Assembly: GCA_965368815.1 (NCBI GenBank) | Contig: CBDUOH010000039.1 | Coordinates: 1 to 19,820, forward strand | DNA: 19,820 nucleotides | Source of the DNA: UBA5794 sp965368815 | Lineage (GTDB): Bacteria > Actinomycetota > Acidimicrobiia > Spongiisociales > UBA5794 | Reading direction: 5' to 3' | In this document: piece by piece, positions 1 to 8,244 of the stretch | How the letters are laid out: each line of letters starts with the position of its first letter | How positions within the stretch are numbered: position 1 is the first letter of the stretch | Notes under the pieces: model-generated | The model's input: the letters and a program-made list of their open reading frames with translations, nothing else | Database searches by the model: none | What the model was told of the DNA's origin: nothing | Program-made: the position numbers and the translations under genes

Positions 1-2
1 CC

Positions 3-26
3 TTCGACAGGCACCGCCTGTTCGAA
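3..26. other. Inverted repeat upstream of the binding-protein gene
   Basis: Arms TTCGACAGGC (3-12) and GCCTGTTCGAA (16-26) pair around a 3-nt ACC loop with one bulged base. It is followed by AT-rich sequence and then the strong ribosome binding site of the next gene. It could terminate a gene left of the window or form a leader hairpin for the transporter operon. No U-tract follows, so a canonical intrinsic terminator is not shown. Confidence 0.4.
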
Positions 27-53
27 TCATGCAAATAAAGGAGGAACAAGACG

Positions 54-1751
54 ATGAGACGTAAGAATCTCTGGTTCTTGGCCGTCGTTGCACTTGCCCT
101 CGTGGCGAGTGCGTGTAGCAGCGATGGGTCCGGTGACGACACAACGACCACCGCCCCATCCCCTGATACGACACAGGCGACGACAACAACAACACGAGCA
201 CCCGATCCGGGATTTGAGGGCAAGGTCCTCGACTCGGGCGGTTGCGACTACGGCGGACGTGTCAACACCATCACGGCTGTTGACGAGTTCACGGTCGAGT
301 TCGCTTTGTGCGGTCCGCACCCGGCGTTCCTGGCCCAGATCGCGTTCGGCGTGTTCGGTATCCAGCCCGAGGAACACCTCGAGGCAACGGGTGGAGCGCC
401 GCTCGACAACCCGATCGGAACAGGTCCGTACGCACTGAAGGAATGGATCCGGGGTGACTCGGTTGTCTATGAGCGCAACGAGGACTACTACGGCACCAAG
501 CCGACGCATTCCACGGCCGTGCTCCGCTGGTCGACGGAAAGCGCCGGACGTCTGCTCGAGCTGCAGTCAGGCAACGCCGACGGAATGACTTTCCCTGGCG
601 TCGATGACTTCGCAACCATCGAGAACGATCCGAACCTGCAGCTGCTCGACAAGCCGGAACCGAACGTGTTCTACATGGGCTTCACGAATACGTTTGCCCC
701 ATGGGACAACGTGGACGTCCGCATGGCCGTTGCCCTTGGCATCGACCGGCAGCGCATCGTGGACACGTTCTACCCACCGGGGTCGGAAACGGCGTCCCAC
801 TTCACCCCTTGCTCTGTTGAGTTCGGGTGCGAAGGTGACAGCTGGTACGACTTCGATCCGGAAGCCGCGAAGCAGATGCTTGCAGATGCGGGCTACCCGG
901 ACGGGTTCGAGACGACCATCTACTACCGGGACGTGACCCGCGGCTACCTGCCGACACCGGGCGACGTTGCCGCCGACATTCAGGCCCAGCTCAAGGACAA
1001 CCTGAACATCGACGCAACGGTCCAGGTCGTGGAGTCGGGTGAATTCATCCAGACCTCGTCGGCTGGCGGCTATGACGGCATCCACCTGCTCGGTTGGACG
1101 GGTGACTACCCGCACATCACGAACTTCTTGGACTTCCACTTTGCGGAGACCAATTTGCAGTTCGGTGATCCATACCCGGAGATCTTCGGTCCGCTGAAGA
1201 CAGCAAGCGAAACTGCAGACGGTGCGGTTGCTGCGCCGCTGTACGAGGAAGCGAACAATGCGATCAAGGAACTCGTTCCGATGATCCCCGTCGCCCATGC
1301 CGGTAGTGCCTTCGGCGCTACCACAGCGGCGAACGGTGCCTACGCCCCACCATGGGGTCAGGTGATGTTCAACTTCTGGGACAACGGCAAGGACACCCTC
1401 GTCTTCATGCAGGGCAACGAGCCGATCTCGCTGTACTGCGCAGATGAGACTGACGGTGAGTCGCTCCGTGCATGCGCCCAGGTCGTCGAGGCTCTGTACT
1501 CGTACGACGCGAATGGCAACGTCCAGCCGCAGCTTGCAACAGGTTGTGAGCCGAACGATGATCTGTCCGTCTGGACATGCACGCTGCGTCAGGGTGTGGT
1601 CTTCCACGATGGTTCGACGTTCGATGCCAACGATGTTGTTGCTTCGTTCTCGGCAGGGCTCGACGCCTCATCGCCTCTCCATACGGGGAACAGCGGTGTG
1701 TTCGAGTACTACGACTATCTGTGGAACGGACTCATCAACGCCGACGGTTGA
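54..1751 (+). CDS. Circularly permuted family 5 (peptide/nickel-type) ABC transporter substrate-binding lipoprotein
   Basis: Extracytoplasmic solute-binding lipoprotein (565 aa) that should deliver peptides or related solutes to the permeases encoded next. A basic n-region and hydrophobic core end in a lipobox (VASAC, lipidated Cys21), followed by a Thr-rich linker to about residue 50. The start is fixed by AAAGGAGG at 37-44. The domain order is unusual. Residues 70-440 match the middle and end of SBP_bac_5 proteins (FTVEF about 79, GTGPYALKEW 122-131, RNEDYYG 141-147, GIDRQRIVD about 229). The segment that normally opens the fold (expected binding-protein start, LRQGVVFHDG at 511-520, FDANDVVASF 523-532) is at 447-565. 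The protein ends where the N-terminal part picks up, as in a circular permutation. Eight further cysteines fall in four close pairs (64/86, 253/259, 462/474, 498/509), which may be disulfides. The substrate is unknown. Confidence 0.9.
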   Translation: MRRKNLWFLAVVALALVASACSSDGSGDDTTTTAPSPDTTQATTTTTRAPDPGFEGKVLDSGGCDYGGRVNTITAVDEFTVEFALCGPHPAFLAQIAFGVFGIQPEEHLEATGGAPLDNPIGTGPYALKEWIRGDSVVYERNEDYYGTKPTHSTAVLRWSTESAGRLLELQSGNADGMTFPGVDDFATIENDPNLQLLDKPEPNVFYMGFTNTFAPWDNVDVRMAVALGIDRQRIVDTFYPPGSETASHFTPCSVEFGCEGDSWYDFDPEAAKQMLADAGYPDGFETTIYYRDVTRGYLPTPGDVAADIQAQLKDNLNIDATVQVVESGEFIQTSSAGGYDGIHLLGWTGDYPHITNFLDFHFAETNLQFGDPYPEIFGPLKTASETADGAVAAPLYEEANNAIKELVPMIPVAHAGSAFGATTAANGAYAPPWGQVMFNFWDNGKDTLVFMQGNEPISLYCADETDGESLRACAQVVEALYSYDANGNVQPQLATGCEPNDDLSVWTCTLRQGVVFHDGSTFDANDVVASFSAGLDASSPLHTGNSGVFEYYDYLWNGLINADG

Positions 1752-1776
1752 TCCCGTAGGTGCGCACTGAGGACAT

Positions 1777-1803
1777 ACGGGGGAGGCGTCACGCCTCCCC
1801 CGT
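1777..1803 (+). terminator. Perfect 12-bp intercistronic hairpin (attenuator or RNA stabiliser)
   Basis: Arms 1777-1788 and 1792-1803 are perfectly complementary (ACGGGGGAGGCG / CGCCTCCCCCGT) around loop TCA, starting 25 nt after the binding-protein stop. No U-run follows. In ABC importer operons such a hairpin often sits between the binding-protein and permease genes and raises the relative level of the binding protein by partial termination or 3' end protection. That role is inferred here. Confidence 0.65.
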
Positions 1804-1848
1804 CCTCAACATCCGGACCCCCTATCAACAAGGAACACATTCGACCCG

Positions 1849-2928
1849 ATGCTGGGCTTCATAACTCGCCGAACACTGCTCGCGATCCCAGTCCTGATCG
1901 GGATCGTCATCGTGGTGTTCTTTCTCATCCGGGCCATTCCCGGCGACCCGTGCACGTCGATGCTCGGCGAACGGGCAACCGTCGAGGCCTGTGAACGGTT
2001 CGACGAGGCCAACGGACTCAATGAACCCATCTACGTACAACTCGGCATCTACATGAAGAACGTCGTCACGTTCAACCTCGGCGAATCCATCCGATTCTCA
2101 CGGCCGGTCAATCAGATGCTCATCGAGCGATTGCCCCTGACCGCCGAACTCGCCCTCACCTCTCTCATCCTTGCCGTTGGCGTCGGCGTTCCCATGGGTG
2201 TGATCGCCGCCCGGAGGCACAACACAGCCGTTGACTCGGCGACCATGGCGATCGCGAACGTCGGTGTCTCGATGCCGGTGTTCTGGCTCGGACTCATGCT
2301 CGCCTACCTGTTTGCAATCGTGTTCAAGGGGACGTTCCTCCAACTCCCGCCGTCCGGTCGATTGTCGGCAGGCGTGTTCCCTGTGCCCTACTACGAGGTC
2401 TGGGACTGGAACCTGACCGAGGGCACGTTCTGGGCGAGCTTCCATGAATTCATCGGGAACTTCTACATCTTCAACAGCATCATCACGTTCCAGTGGGAGG
2501 TGCTGTGGGATGCGATCAAACACATGATTTTGCCTGCTGTGGCGCTCGCGACCATCCCGTTGGCGATCATTGCCAGGATCACCCGGAGCTCCCTGCTCGA
2601 GGTGATGAACAAGGACTACATCCGCACCGCACGGGCGAAGGGTTCGAAGGAGAAGCGAGTCGTCCGACGACATGGGCTCCGCAATAGCTTGTTGCCGGTG
2701 GTCACCATCATCGGCCTGCAGCTCGGGGGTCTCCTCGGAGGTGCCGTGTTGACCGAAACCGTCTTCAACCTTGCCGGCGTGGGGCGGGCCTTATTCGATG
2801 CAATCACCGGCAGGGACTACCCGGTGGTCCAAGGGTTCACTGTCGTGATCGCGCTTGGATACGTTGTCGTCAATCTCATCGTTGACCTCTCATACGGTTA
2901 TCTCGACCCCAGGATCCGAGTCAAATGA
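1849..2928 (+). CDS. Dpp/Opp-type ABC transporter permease (DppB-like)
   Basis: Inner-membrane permease (359 aa) of the peptide-type importer. It begins with the short cytoplasmic stretch and first membrane helix typical of DppB/OppB, then the extracytoplasmic PGDP motif (31-34), the LNEPIYVQ stretch and LGESIRFSRPV. The binding-protein-dependent transport domain follows, with a clear EAA-loop (YIRTARAKG ... LRNSLLPV) that contacts the ATPases. Cys35 and Cys48 flank the first external segment and could form a disulfide. A longer than usual hydrophilic/aromatic stretch (about residues 170-215) precedes the EAA region. The nearest Shine-Dalgarno-like AAGGA (1830-1834) is rather far from the ATG. 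The gene overlaps the next by ATGA, so translation is probably coupled. The dpp assignment is by family; the substrate is not known. Confidence 0.93.
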   Translation: MLGFITRRTLLAIPVLIGIVIVVFFLIRAIPGDPCTSMLGERATVEACERFDEANGLNEPIYVQLGIYMKNVVTFNLGESIRFSRPVNQMLIERLPLTAELALTSLILAVGVGVPMGVIAARRHNTAVDSATMAIANVGVSMPVFWLGLMLAYLFAIVFKGTFLQLPPSGRLSAGVFPVPYYEVWDWNLTEGTFWASFHEFIGNFYIFNSIITFQWEVLWDAIKHMILPAVALATIPLAIIARITRSSLLEVMNKDYIRTARAKGSKEKRVVRRHGLRNSLLPVVTIIGLQLGGLLGGAVLTETVFNLAGVGRALFDAITGRDYPVVQGFTVVIALGYVVVNLIVDLSYGYLDPRIRVK

Positions 2929-3878
2929 TCTCGCAGAAAGCCGCACTCGAAGCACTCGAGCTCCAGGCGCTCGAACAATCCTTGACGGAGAAGCCGCTCA
3001 GTCAATGGCGGCTCACTCTTCGCCGATTTCGTGGGCGGACCTCCGGGATGATCGGCCTCGGCATCGTCAGCCTCCTGATCCTGATGGCCATCTTCGCTCC
3101 GATCCTCGCCCCGTACCCACCCAACGAGGTGCTCATCGGCAAGGAGGACATCGGACCCCGTGACCCGCCGTGCGTCCACATCCTGGGCTGCGACGAAGAC
3201 ATCCCGCAACACATCATGGGGACCGACGGGAACGTGCGCGACGAGTTCTCCCGTGTCATCTTCGGCTCGAGGGTCAGCCTCACCCTCGGATTCTTCACCG
3301 TGACCATCGCGCTGCTCGTCGGGAGCCTCTTCGGAGCGATCGCTGGCTACGTCGGAGGGTGGCTCGACAACATCATCATGCGGATCATGGACGTCATCCT
3401 CGGTTTCCCATCCCTCCTGCTCGCCATTGCGATCGTTGCCGTCCTCGGGCCCGGTCTTCAGAACGCACTCATCGCGATCGCAATCGTGACTATCCCTGCA
3501 TATGCCAGAGTGATGAGGGCCCAGGTCCTCGCCATCAAGGAATCCGACTACGTTTCGGCCTCGATCGCTCTCGGTGCATCGCCTCGCCAGATCCTGACAC
3601 GTCGCGTCGTCCCCAACGCACTGACGCCACTTGTCGTGCTGGCAACGCTCGGGGTCGCGACGGCGATCCTCGAAGCGGCCGGGTTGTCATTCCTCGGCCT
3701 CGGCGCACAGCCCCCGGCCGCCGAATGGGGCTCGATGCTCGCCTCGGAACGCAACAACCTGTTCACGGCCCCACACCTCGTCTTCTTCCCCGGCCTGGCA
3801 ATCATGATCACCGTCCTCGGGTTCAACCTGATGGGTGATGGATTGCGTGACGCCCTCGACCCCACACTGAACCGGTGA
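2925..3878 (+). CDS. Dpp/Opp-type ABC transporter permease (DppC-like)
   Basis: Second permease subunit (317 aa) of the same importer. It has a cytoplasmic N-terminal tail of about 40 residues with the usual basic RRFRGRTSG motif before the first membrane helix (about 41-63). The external segment is followed by IMGTDGNVRDEFSRVIFGSRVSL, which matches the family motif (usually GTDxxGRDxxSR), then five helices with the EAA loop near residues 200-225 (SASIALGASPRQIL). A short Cys83-x5-Cys89 pair lies in the external segment, echoing the paired cysteines of the upstream permease and binding protein. The start overlaps the previous stop by ATGA and the stop overlaps the next start by GTGA, indicating one polycistronic unit. 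Length and topology are normal for DppC. Confidence 0.93.
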   Translation: MISQKAALEALELQALEQSLTEKPLSQWRLTLRRFRGRTSGMIGLGIVSLLILMAIFAPILAPYPPNEVLIGKEDIGPRDPPCVHILGCDEDIPQHIMGTDGNVRDEFSRVIFGSRVSLTLGFFTVTIALLVGSLFGAIAGYVGGWLDNIIMRIMDVILGFPSLLLAIAIVAVLGPGLQNALIAIAIVTIPAYARVMRAQVLAIKESDYVSASIALGASPRQILTRRVVPNALTPLVVLATLGVATAILEAAGLSFLGLGAQPPAAEWGSMLASERNNLFTAPHLVFFPGLAIMITVLGFNLMGDGLRDALDPTLNR

Positions 3879-4954
3879 GCGACATGGATAACACCGACCG
3901 ACTCCAGACACTTGAGCCGCTTGTCCTCGAACCCGCTGAGCATCTGCTCGAGATCAAAGGCCTCAAGACGCATTTCGATACCAGGGACGGCGTTGTCAAG
4001 GCCGTCGATGGTGTCGACCTCCATGTCGACCGCGGCGAGGTCCTCGGAATCGTCGGCGAATCGGGGTGCGGCAAATCGGTCACCTCGCTGTCGATCATGG
4101 GACTGGTTCCACACCCTGGTGAAGTGGTTGCCGGAGAAATCCTGTTCAACGGTCAGGACATCGCTGCGATGACCGCAGATCAGGTGCGCCAGCTCCGTGG
4201 CGAGCACATATCGATGATCTTTCAGCAACCGGGCAGCGCACTCAACCCCGTCCAGCGAGCGGGTCTCCAGATCAAGGAGGTCTTCGAGCTTCACCGCGAC
4301 TGGACCGACGAAGTCGAGGAGGAGAAGGTCATCGAGATGCTCGCCAAGGTCGGCATTCCCGACCCGAAGTCGCGAGCCGAGGCCTACCCACATGAGCTTT
4401 CGGGCGGCATGGCACAGCGCGTGATGATCGCGATGGCGTTGGCGTGTGCCCCCGAACTCCTCATCGCCGACGAACCGACCACGGCGCTCGATGTGACCAT
4501 TCAGGCCCAAATCCTCGATCTGATCCGAGATCTGAAGGAGACATCGAACACGGCAGTCGTACTGATCACCCACGACCTCGGTGTCGTCGCAGAGATGGCA
4601 GACCGGGTGGCGGTGATGTACGCAGGCGAGGTGGTGGAGGAGACAGATGTCCGTTCATTGTTCAAGAACCCCAAGCACCCGTACACACAGGGGCTCATCG
4701 CCTCGATCCCGATCCTTGGTTCGATCGTCGACACGCTCGAGACCATCCCCGGGGTCGTTCCCTCCCTGATCGACCTGCCGCCCGGGTGCCGGTTCGCATC
4801 ACGATGCGTGGCTCGCCTCCAGCATGAGCTTGAGATCTGTACCCAGGAGATCCCCGAACTCCGTGAGATCGAACCCGGACACCAGGTCCGCTGTTTCCTC
4901 TACGAGGGCACCTATGCCGACAAGTCCGATGAACCGGGGGCACGACATGAGTGA
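3875..4954 (+). CDS. Dpp/Opp-type ABC transporter ATP-binding protein (DppD-like)
   Basis: Cytoplasmic ATPase (359 aa) that powers the importer as a heterodimer with the next gene product. It has Walker A GESGCGKS (61-68), the ABC signature LSGGMAQR (175-182), Walker B LLIADEP with Asp199 and catalytic Glu200, and the H-loop in VLITHDLGVVAEMADRVAVMYAG. The C-terminal oligopeptide/dipeptide transporter extension carries its cysteine-rich motif (PPGCRFASRC ... EICTQ ... VRCF), which in some relatives of this family binds an iron-sulfur cluster. Translation starts at a GTG embedded in the upstream stop (GTGA). An N-terminal extension of about 20 residues precedes the domain. Function is assigned with high confidence at family level; the substrate is not. 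Confidence 0.95.
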   Translation: MSDMDNTDRLQTLEPLVLEPAEHLLEIKGLKTHFDTRDGVVKAVDGVDLHVDRGEVLGIVGESGCGKSVTSLSIMGLVPHPGEVVAGEILFNGQDIAAMTADQVRQLRGEHISMIFQQPGSALNPVQRAGLQIKEVFELHRDWTDEVEEEKVIEMLAKVGIPDPKSRAEAYPHELSGGMAQRVMIAMALACAPELLIADEPTTALDVTIQAQILDLIRDLKETSNTAVVLITHDLGVVAEMADRVAVMYAGEVVEETDVRSLFKNPKHPYTQGLIASIPILGSIVDTLETIPGVVPSLIDLPPGCRFASRCVARLQHELEICTQEIPELREIEPGHQVRCFLYEGTYADKSDEPGARHE

Positions 4955-5990
4955 AGCTCCCCTCGTCCAGATCCGGGATCTGGTGAAGCAGTTCCCCGTC
5001 AAGGGTGGCGTGCTGCAACGCCAGATCGCCACAGTGAATGCAGTCGCCGGCGTCGACCTCGACATCCGACGAGGCGAAACGGTTGGACTCGTCGGCGAAT
5101 CGGGATGCGGCAAATCGACACTCGGTCGGATGCTCACCAAACTCCTCGAGCCGACGTCCGGGACCATCATGTTCGACGGACTGGACATCACGCACCTCAA
5201 GGGATCCAAGCTCAAACCGGTCCGCAGGCGTGTCCAGATCATCTTCCAGGACCCGTACTCGTCCCTCGACCCGCGCACACAGGTGGGCAACTCGATTTCG
5301 GAAGGTCTCCGACTCCACGGAATCGGTGACAAGGATGAGCGACAGGAGCGGGTCAAGGAGATGCTTGAGATGGTCGGGCTCGAGGGCCACCACGCAAGCC
5401 GGTTCCCCCATGAGTTCTCGGGAGGGCAACGCCAACGTATCGGCCTTGCACGAGCGCTGATTCTCAGGCCGGACTTCGTCGTGGCCGACGAGCCGGTGTC
5501 GGCTTTGGATGTCTCCGTGCAGGCACAGGTGCTCAACCTGTTGAAGGAGCTCCAATCGGAGCTGAATCTCACCCTGCTGTTCGTTGCCCACAATCTCGCG
5601 GTGGTCGAACACATCTCGGACCGTGTTGCCGTGATGTACCTTGGCCGTGTTGCCGAAATCACTGACCGCGAGTCGCTCTATCAGAACCCGTTGCATCCGT
5701 ATACCGAGGCTCTGCTCTCGGCGATACCGATTCCGGACCCGGATCGGCCGCGCAATCGCACGATCCTCCAGGGCGAGGTTCCTTCCCCCATCGACCCGCC
5801 AGACGGCTGTTTCTTCCATCCCCGCTGCCCCATCGCTGTCGAGGGCTTGTGTGACGTGACGGTCCCGAGGCTGCTCCAATCGCCATCCGAGAAGGATCAC
5901 CTCGCGTCGTGCCACCTGCGCACCGGCGAGCACCGCCACCTCGACGTCCCGAAAGCGACATTCGGCCCGTTGTCGATCGACGACACGTGA
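4947..5990 (+). CDS. Dpp/Opp-type ABC transporter ATP-binding protein (DppF/OppF-like)
   Basis: Second ATPase of the importer (347 aa). The chosen ATG at 4947 overlaps the upstream stop by 8 nt, has a GGGGG ribosome-binding-like run just before it, and gives the usual N-terminus (LVQIRDLVKQFPVKGG). An in-frame ATG at 4824 would add 41 residues that overlap the previous gene and do not resemble the family. Walker A is GESGCGKS (50-57), the signature FSGGQRQR starts at 157, and Walker B VVADEP has Asp181 and Glu182, followed by the HNLAVVEH H-loop. The C-terminal oligopeptide extension has four cysteines (GCFFHPRC, LCDV, SCHL), as in OppF/DppF. It is the last gene of the plus-strand operon, and its stop abuts a heptanucleotide repeat. 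Confidence 0.95.
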   Translation: MSEAPLVQIRDLVKQFPVKGGVLQRQIATVNAVAGVDLDIRRGETVGLVGESGCGKSTLGRMLTKLLEPTSGTIMFDGLDITHLKGSKLKPVRRRVQIIFQDPYSSLDPRTQVGNSISEGLRLHGIGDKDERQERVKEMLEMVGLEGHHASRFPHEFSGGQRQRIGLARALILRPDFVVADEPVSALDVSVQAQVLNLLKELQSELNLTLLFVAHNLAVVEHISDRVAVMYLGRVAEITDRESLYQNPLHPYTEALLSAIPIPDPDRPRNRTILQGEVPSPIDPPDGCFFHPRCPIAVEGLCDVTVPRLLQSPSEKDHLASCHLRTGEHRHLDVPKATFGPLSIDDT

Positions 5991-6063
<73 letters not shown>

Positions 6064-6074
<11 letters not shown>

Positions 6075-6774
6075 GAATGAACCTGATCGCGAGAATGGTC
6101 AGTTCGTAGAGAACGTACAGCGGCGCACTGAGCGTCAGGAGGGTCAACGGGTCACCTGAGGGTGTGACCACTGCAGCAATCACGAGAATGACCACGACCG
6201 CCCATCGCCTCGACTCACGCAACCAGCGGCTTGTGACGATGCCGAACGCGGCGGTTGTGAACAGGAACACGGGGAACTGGAATGCGATCCCGAACACGAG
6301 CAGGAACCGCATCGCAAACTTGAGGTAGAAGTCCGCCCCGATCACCGGTACGAGCGCGTCGCCTCCGAAATCGAGCAGGAATGTCAGCCCGCGTTCGAGG
6401 GCGATGTACCCGACGAAGACGCCGGCGAGGAAGAGGAAGGCAAGGATCCCCACGGCGGGGATGACCCATCGCTTCTCCTTCGGCGAGAGAGCAGGTTCCA
6501 CGAAACGCCACACCTGATAGGTGATGACGGGGCTTGCGAGAATGACGCCACCCCACATGGACAAACGCATCACGACGCTGAATGCTTCGGTCGGCCTGAA
6601 TGTGGCCAACGCGGCGTCAGGATCGATCATCCGGTACGGCTCGACGAGCAGGTCCAGGATCTGCTCGTTGAAGACGAAGGCAATCACGGTGCCGAGCCCG
6701 ACAGCGATGAGCGACTTGATCAACCGTGACCGGAGTTCTTTCAGATGTGCTCCATACGGCATCGTCGTTGTCAT
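6064..6774 (-). CDS. tatC: Sec-independent (twin-arginine) protein translocase subunit TatC
   Basis: Polytopic inner-membrane receptor (236 aa) of the twin-arginine pathway, which exports folded proteins. It has the N-terminal HLKELRSRL motif that helps bind the twin-arginine signal, the first external loop FRPTEAF, the WRFVEPALSPKEKR cytoplasmic segment, and six hydrophobic helices ending in PLYVLYELTILAIRF. The GIAFQFPV segment of helix 4 has Gln where many TatC proteins (for example E. coli) have Glu. It overlaps tatB by ATGA, so the two are co-translated. The last two codons and the stop lie inside the tandem heptamer array, so the extreme C-terminus is set by repeat sequence. Its length is normal for the family. 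Confidence 0.96.
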
Positions 6775-7130
6775 GAGGGCGTCTCGTCCCGGTCAACGAT
6801 CTCGACCTCACCCGTCTCGTCACCGCTCGGCGACACCGGAGGGGGGAGCTTCTTGTCGACAGACGGCATCTCGTCGGGTGCGATGAACGCAGAGCCGACC
6901 TTCTTGATGTCATGCTTGATGCCTTCGAGGTCCGCCTGGACACTTCGCAGTGGCTCCGTCGAGTCCGAGAACTCACCCGAGATGTCCTGCGAGAACTGTT
7001 GTGTTGCTCGTCGTGCCTTCGACACGAAGTCGCCGAGCTTCCGTGCGAACTCGGGGAGCCTGTCCGGACCGAAGATGATCAGGATGACCACGGCGATCGT
7101 GAGGATTTCGGCGAACGAGAGACTGCCCAT
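6771..7130 (-). CDS. tatB: Sec-independent protein translocase TatB (TatA/B family)
   Basis: Single-span membrane protein (119 aa) of the Tat translocon. An N-terminal helix with Glu8 (SLSFAEILTIAVVILIIFGP) is followed by the hinge FGPDRLPEFARKLG, an amphipathic helix, and an acidic Pro-rich tail. Glu8 and the longer C-terminal region point to TatB rather than TatA. The start at 7130 gives the canonical N-terminus. GGAG lies directly against the ATG, too close for a normal Shine-Dalgarno, but TAGCAT (7138-7143) lies 7 nt upstream and fits a leaderless promoter overlapping the modC stop. An in-frame GTG at 7154 is the alternative start. No separate tatA is in the window, so it must be elsewhere or this protein serves both roles. 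Confidence 0.9.
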   Translation of the reverse strand: MGSLSFAEILTIAVVILIIFGPDRLPEFARKLGDFVSKARRATQQFSQDISGEFSDSTEPLRSVQADLEGIKHDIKKVGSAFIAPDEMPSVDKKLPPPVSPSGDETGEVEIVDRDETPS

Positions 7131-7137
7131 CTCCGGA

Positions 7138-7143
7138 ATGCTA
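7138..7143 (-). promoter_or_regulatory. Putative -10 element (TAGCAT) for leaderless tatB
   Basis: The minus-strand hexamer TAGCAT ends 7 nt before the tatB ATG, and its first bases are the TAG stop codon of modC. No convincing -35 was seen. Support comes mainly from the same arrangement at several other genes in the window. Confidence 0.4.
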
Positions 7144-8244
7144 GGCGCTTTCACCGCCAGCCAGCTGCGGGCCGGCGGGCGACTCCATGGCCGTGGTGCG
7201 GATCTCGGTGGCCTTGATCGACACCCAAACGCGTGCTCCGACGGCAATCGACGTCTCCGACGCCCCGGCCGTGGTCACTTCGACGGTCAGACCGAAGGGA
7301 TCCGAGGTCGCCACCCTCACCGTGTCGCCGATCGGCTCGACGCCCACGACGGTGGTCTCCCACACGTTGCGCGCACTGCCCTCTGGCTGGTTCCGGTGGA
7401 GCTGGATCGACGTCGGCTTGATGATCGCAACGACCGGCCCGTAGACGGTCGAATCCGACAACTGCAAACGATGTCGACCGGCTTGGAGCAGTCCCCCGGA
7501 CGCGACGCCATGCACGATGTTGACCCCCGCTATCTCGGCCGCATACGCCGTCGCGGGACGCAGTCGGATATCGGTCGCTGACCCCTCGTGGGTGACGACG
7601 CCGCCTTCGAGGATCACGACCCGGTCTGCAAGCATGAATGCCTCGGGTGCATCGTGCGTGATGATGATCGCTGCGCCGTCGAAGGCATCCAGGTACTCCC
7701 CGATCACACGCCGAAGGTGAGGTCGTGCCTCGGCGTCAACGGCAGCCAACGGTTCGTCGAGGACCAGCACGTCCGGTTCGGTGACGAGCGCTCTTGCGAC
7801 AGCGACGCGTTGGCGCTCGCCCCCTGACAACTCGGCGGGACGCCGGCCTGCCAGATGATCGAGGTCCAGGCGGCCGAGCCATTGGGCAACCGACCGCTCC
7901 CTGGCTGATGGGGACCATCGGAGGCTCCGAGGACCAAATTCGACGTTCTCGCGCACCGTCATATGGCCGAACAGGAGCCCGTCCTGGAACACCGCACCGA
8001 CACGGCGATCGGCTGGTGGGAGGAACACTCCTGTGGCGGGGTCGTCCCACACGGCATGCTCGAATGACACTCGACCCGACGCGATCGGAAGCAGCCCGGC
8101 GACGACATCGACAACGGTGGACTTACCTGCACCGTTCGGGCCGAGAAGGGCGACTGTGGTTCCGCGCTCAACCACGAGGCGTGTGCTGACAAGGAACCCC
8201 GAGTCATGCCGAACCTCGAAATCGGCAACAAGCGCATTGTTCAT
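7141..8244 (-). CDS. modC: Molybdate ABC transporter ATP-binding protein ModC
   Basis: ATPase (367 aa) of the molybdate importer. Walker A is GPNGAGKS (35-42), the signature is LSGGERQR (139-146), Walker B is VLVLDEP (159-165) and the switch histidine is in IIITHDAPEAF (about 197). The C-terminal third carries the TOBE-type oxyanion-binding domain typical of ModC. The start at 8244 is preferred over the in-frame ATG at 8259 because GGAGG lies 5 nt upstream and the start then overlaps the modB stop by ATGA. It is the last gene of modABC, followed directly by tatB, whose putative promoter begins in the modC stop codon. The anion could be molybdate or tungstate; the ModA/B neighbours favour molybdate. 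Confidence 0.93.
   Translation of the reverse strand: MNNALVADFEVRHDSGFLVSTRLVVERGTTVALLGPNGAGKSTVVDVVAGLLPIASGRVSFEHAVWDDPATGVFLPPADRRVGAVFQDGLLFGHMTVRENVEFGPRSLRWSPSARERSVAQWLGRLDLDHLAGRRPAELSGGERQRVAVARALVTEPDVLVLDEPLAAVDAEARPHLRRVIGEYLDAFDGAAIIITHDAPEAFMLADRVVILEGGVVTHEGSATDIRLRPATAYAAEIAGVNIVHGVASGGLLQAGRHRLQLSDSTVYGPVVAIIKPTSIQLHRNQPEGSARNVWETTVVGVEPIGDTVRVATSDPFGLTVEVTTAGASETSIAVGARVWVSIKATEIRTTAMESPAGPQLAGGESA

Noticed and set aside
567..1607. 346-codon minus-strand open frame inside the binding-protein gene
   Set aside because: It is a shadow of the strongly coding plus strand, with no start signals or family resemblance. Similar shadows at 3548-4573, 4695-5939 and 11601-12509 were rejected for the same reason.
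1380..1751. Binding-protein C-terminus as the remains of a second, truncated binding-protein gene fused by deletion
   Set aside because: The two parts together make one complete fold without duplication or loss, the join falls at natural segment borders, and the rest of the operon is intact. Permutation explains it better than decay.
4824..4946. Upstream in-frame start for the second peptide ATPase
   Set aside because: The extra 41 residues overlap the previous gene and are unlike the family; ATG 4947 gives the normal N-terminus.
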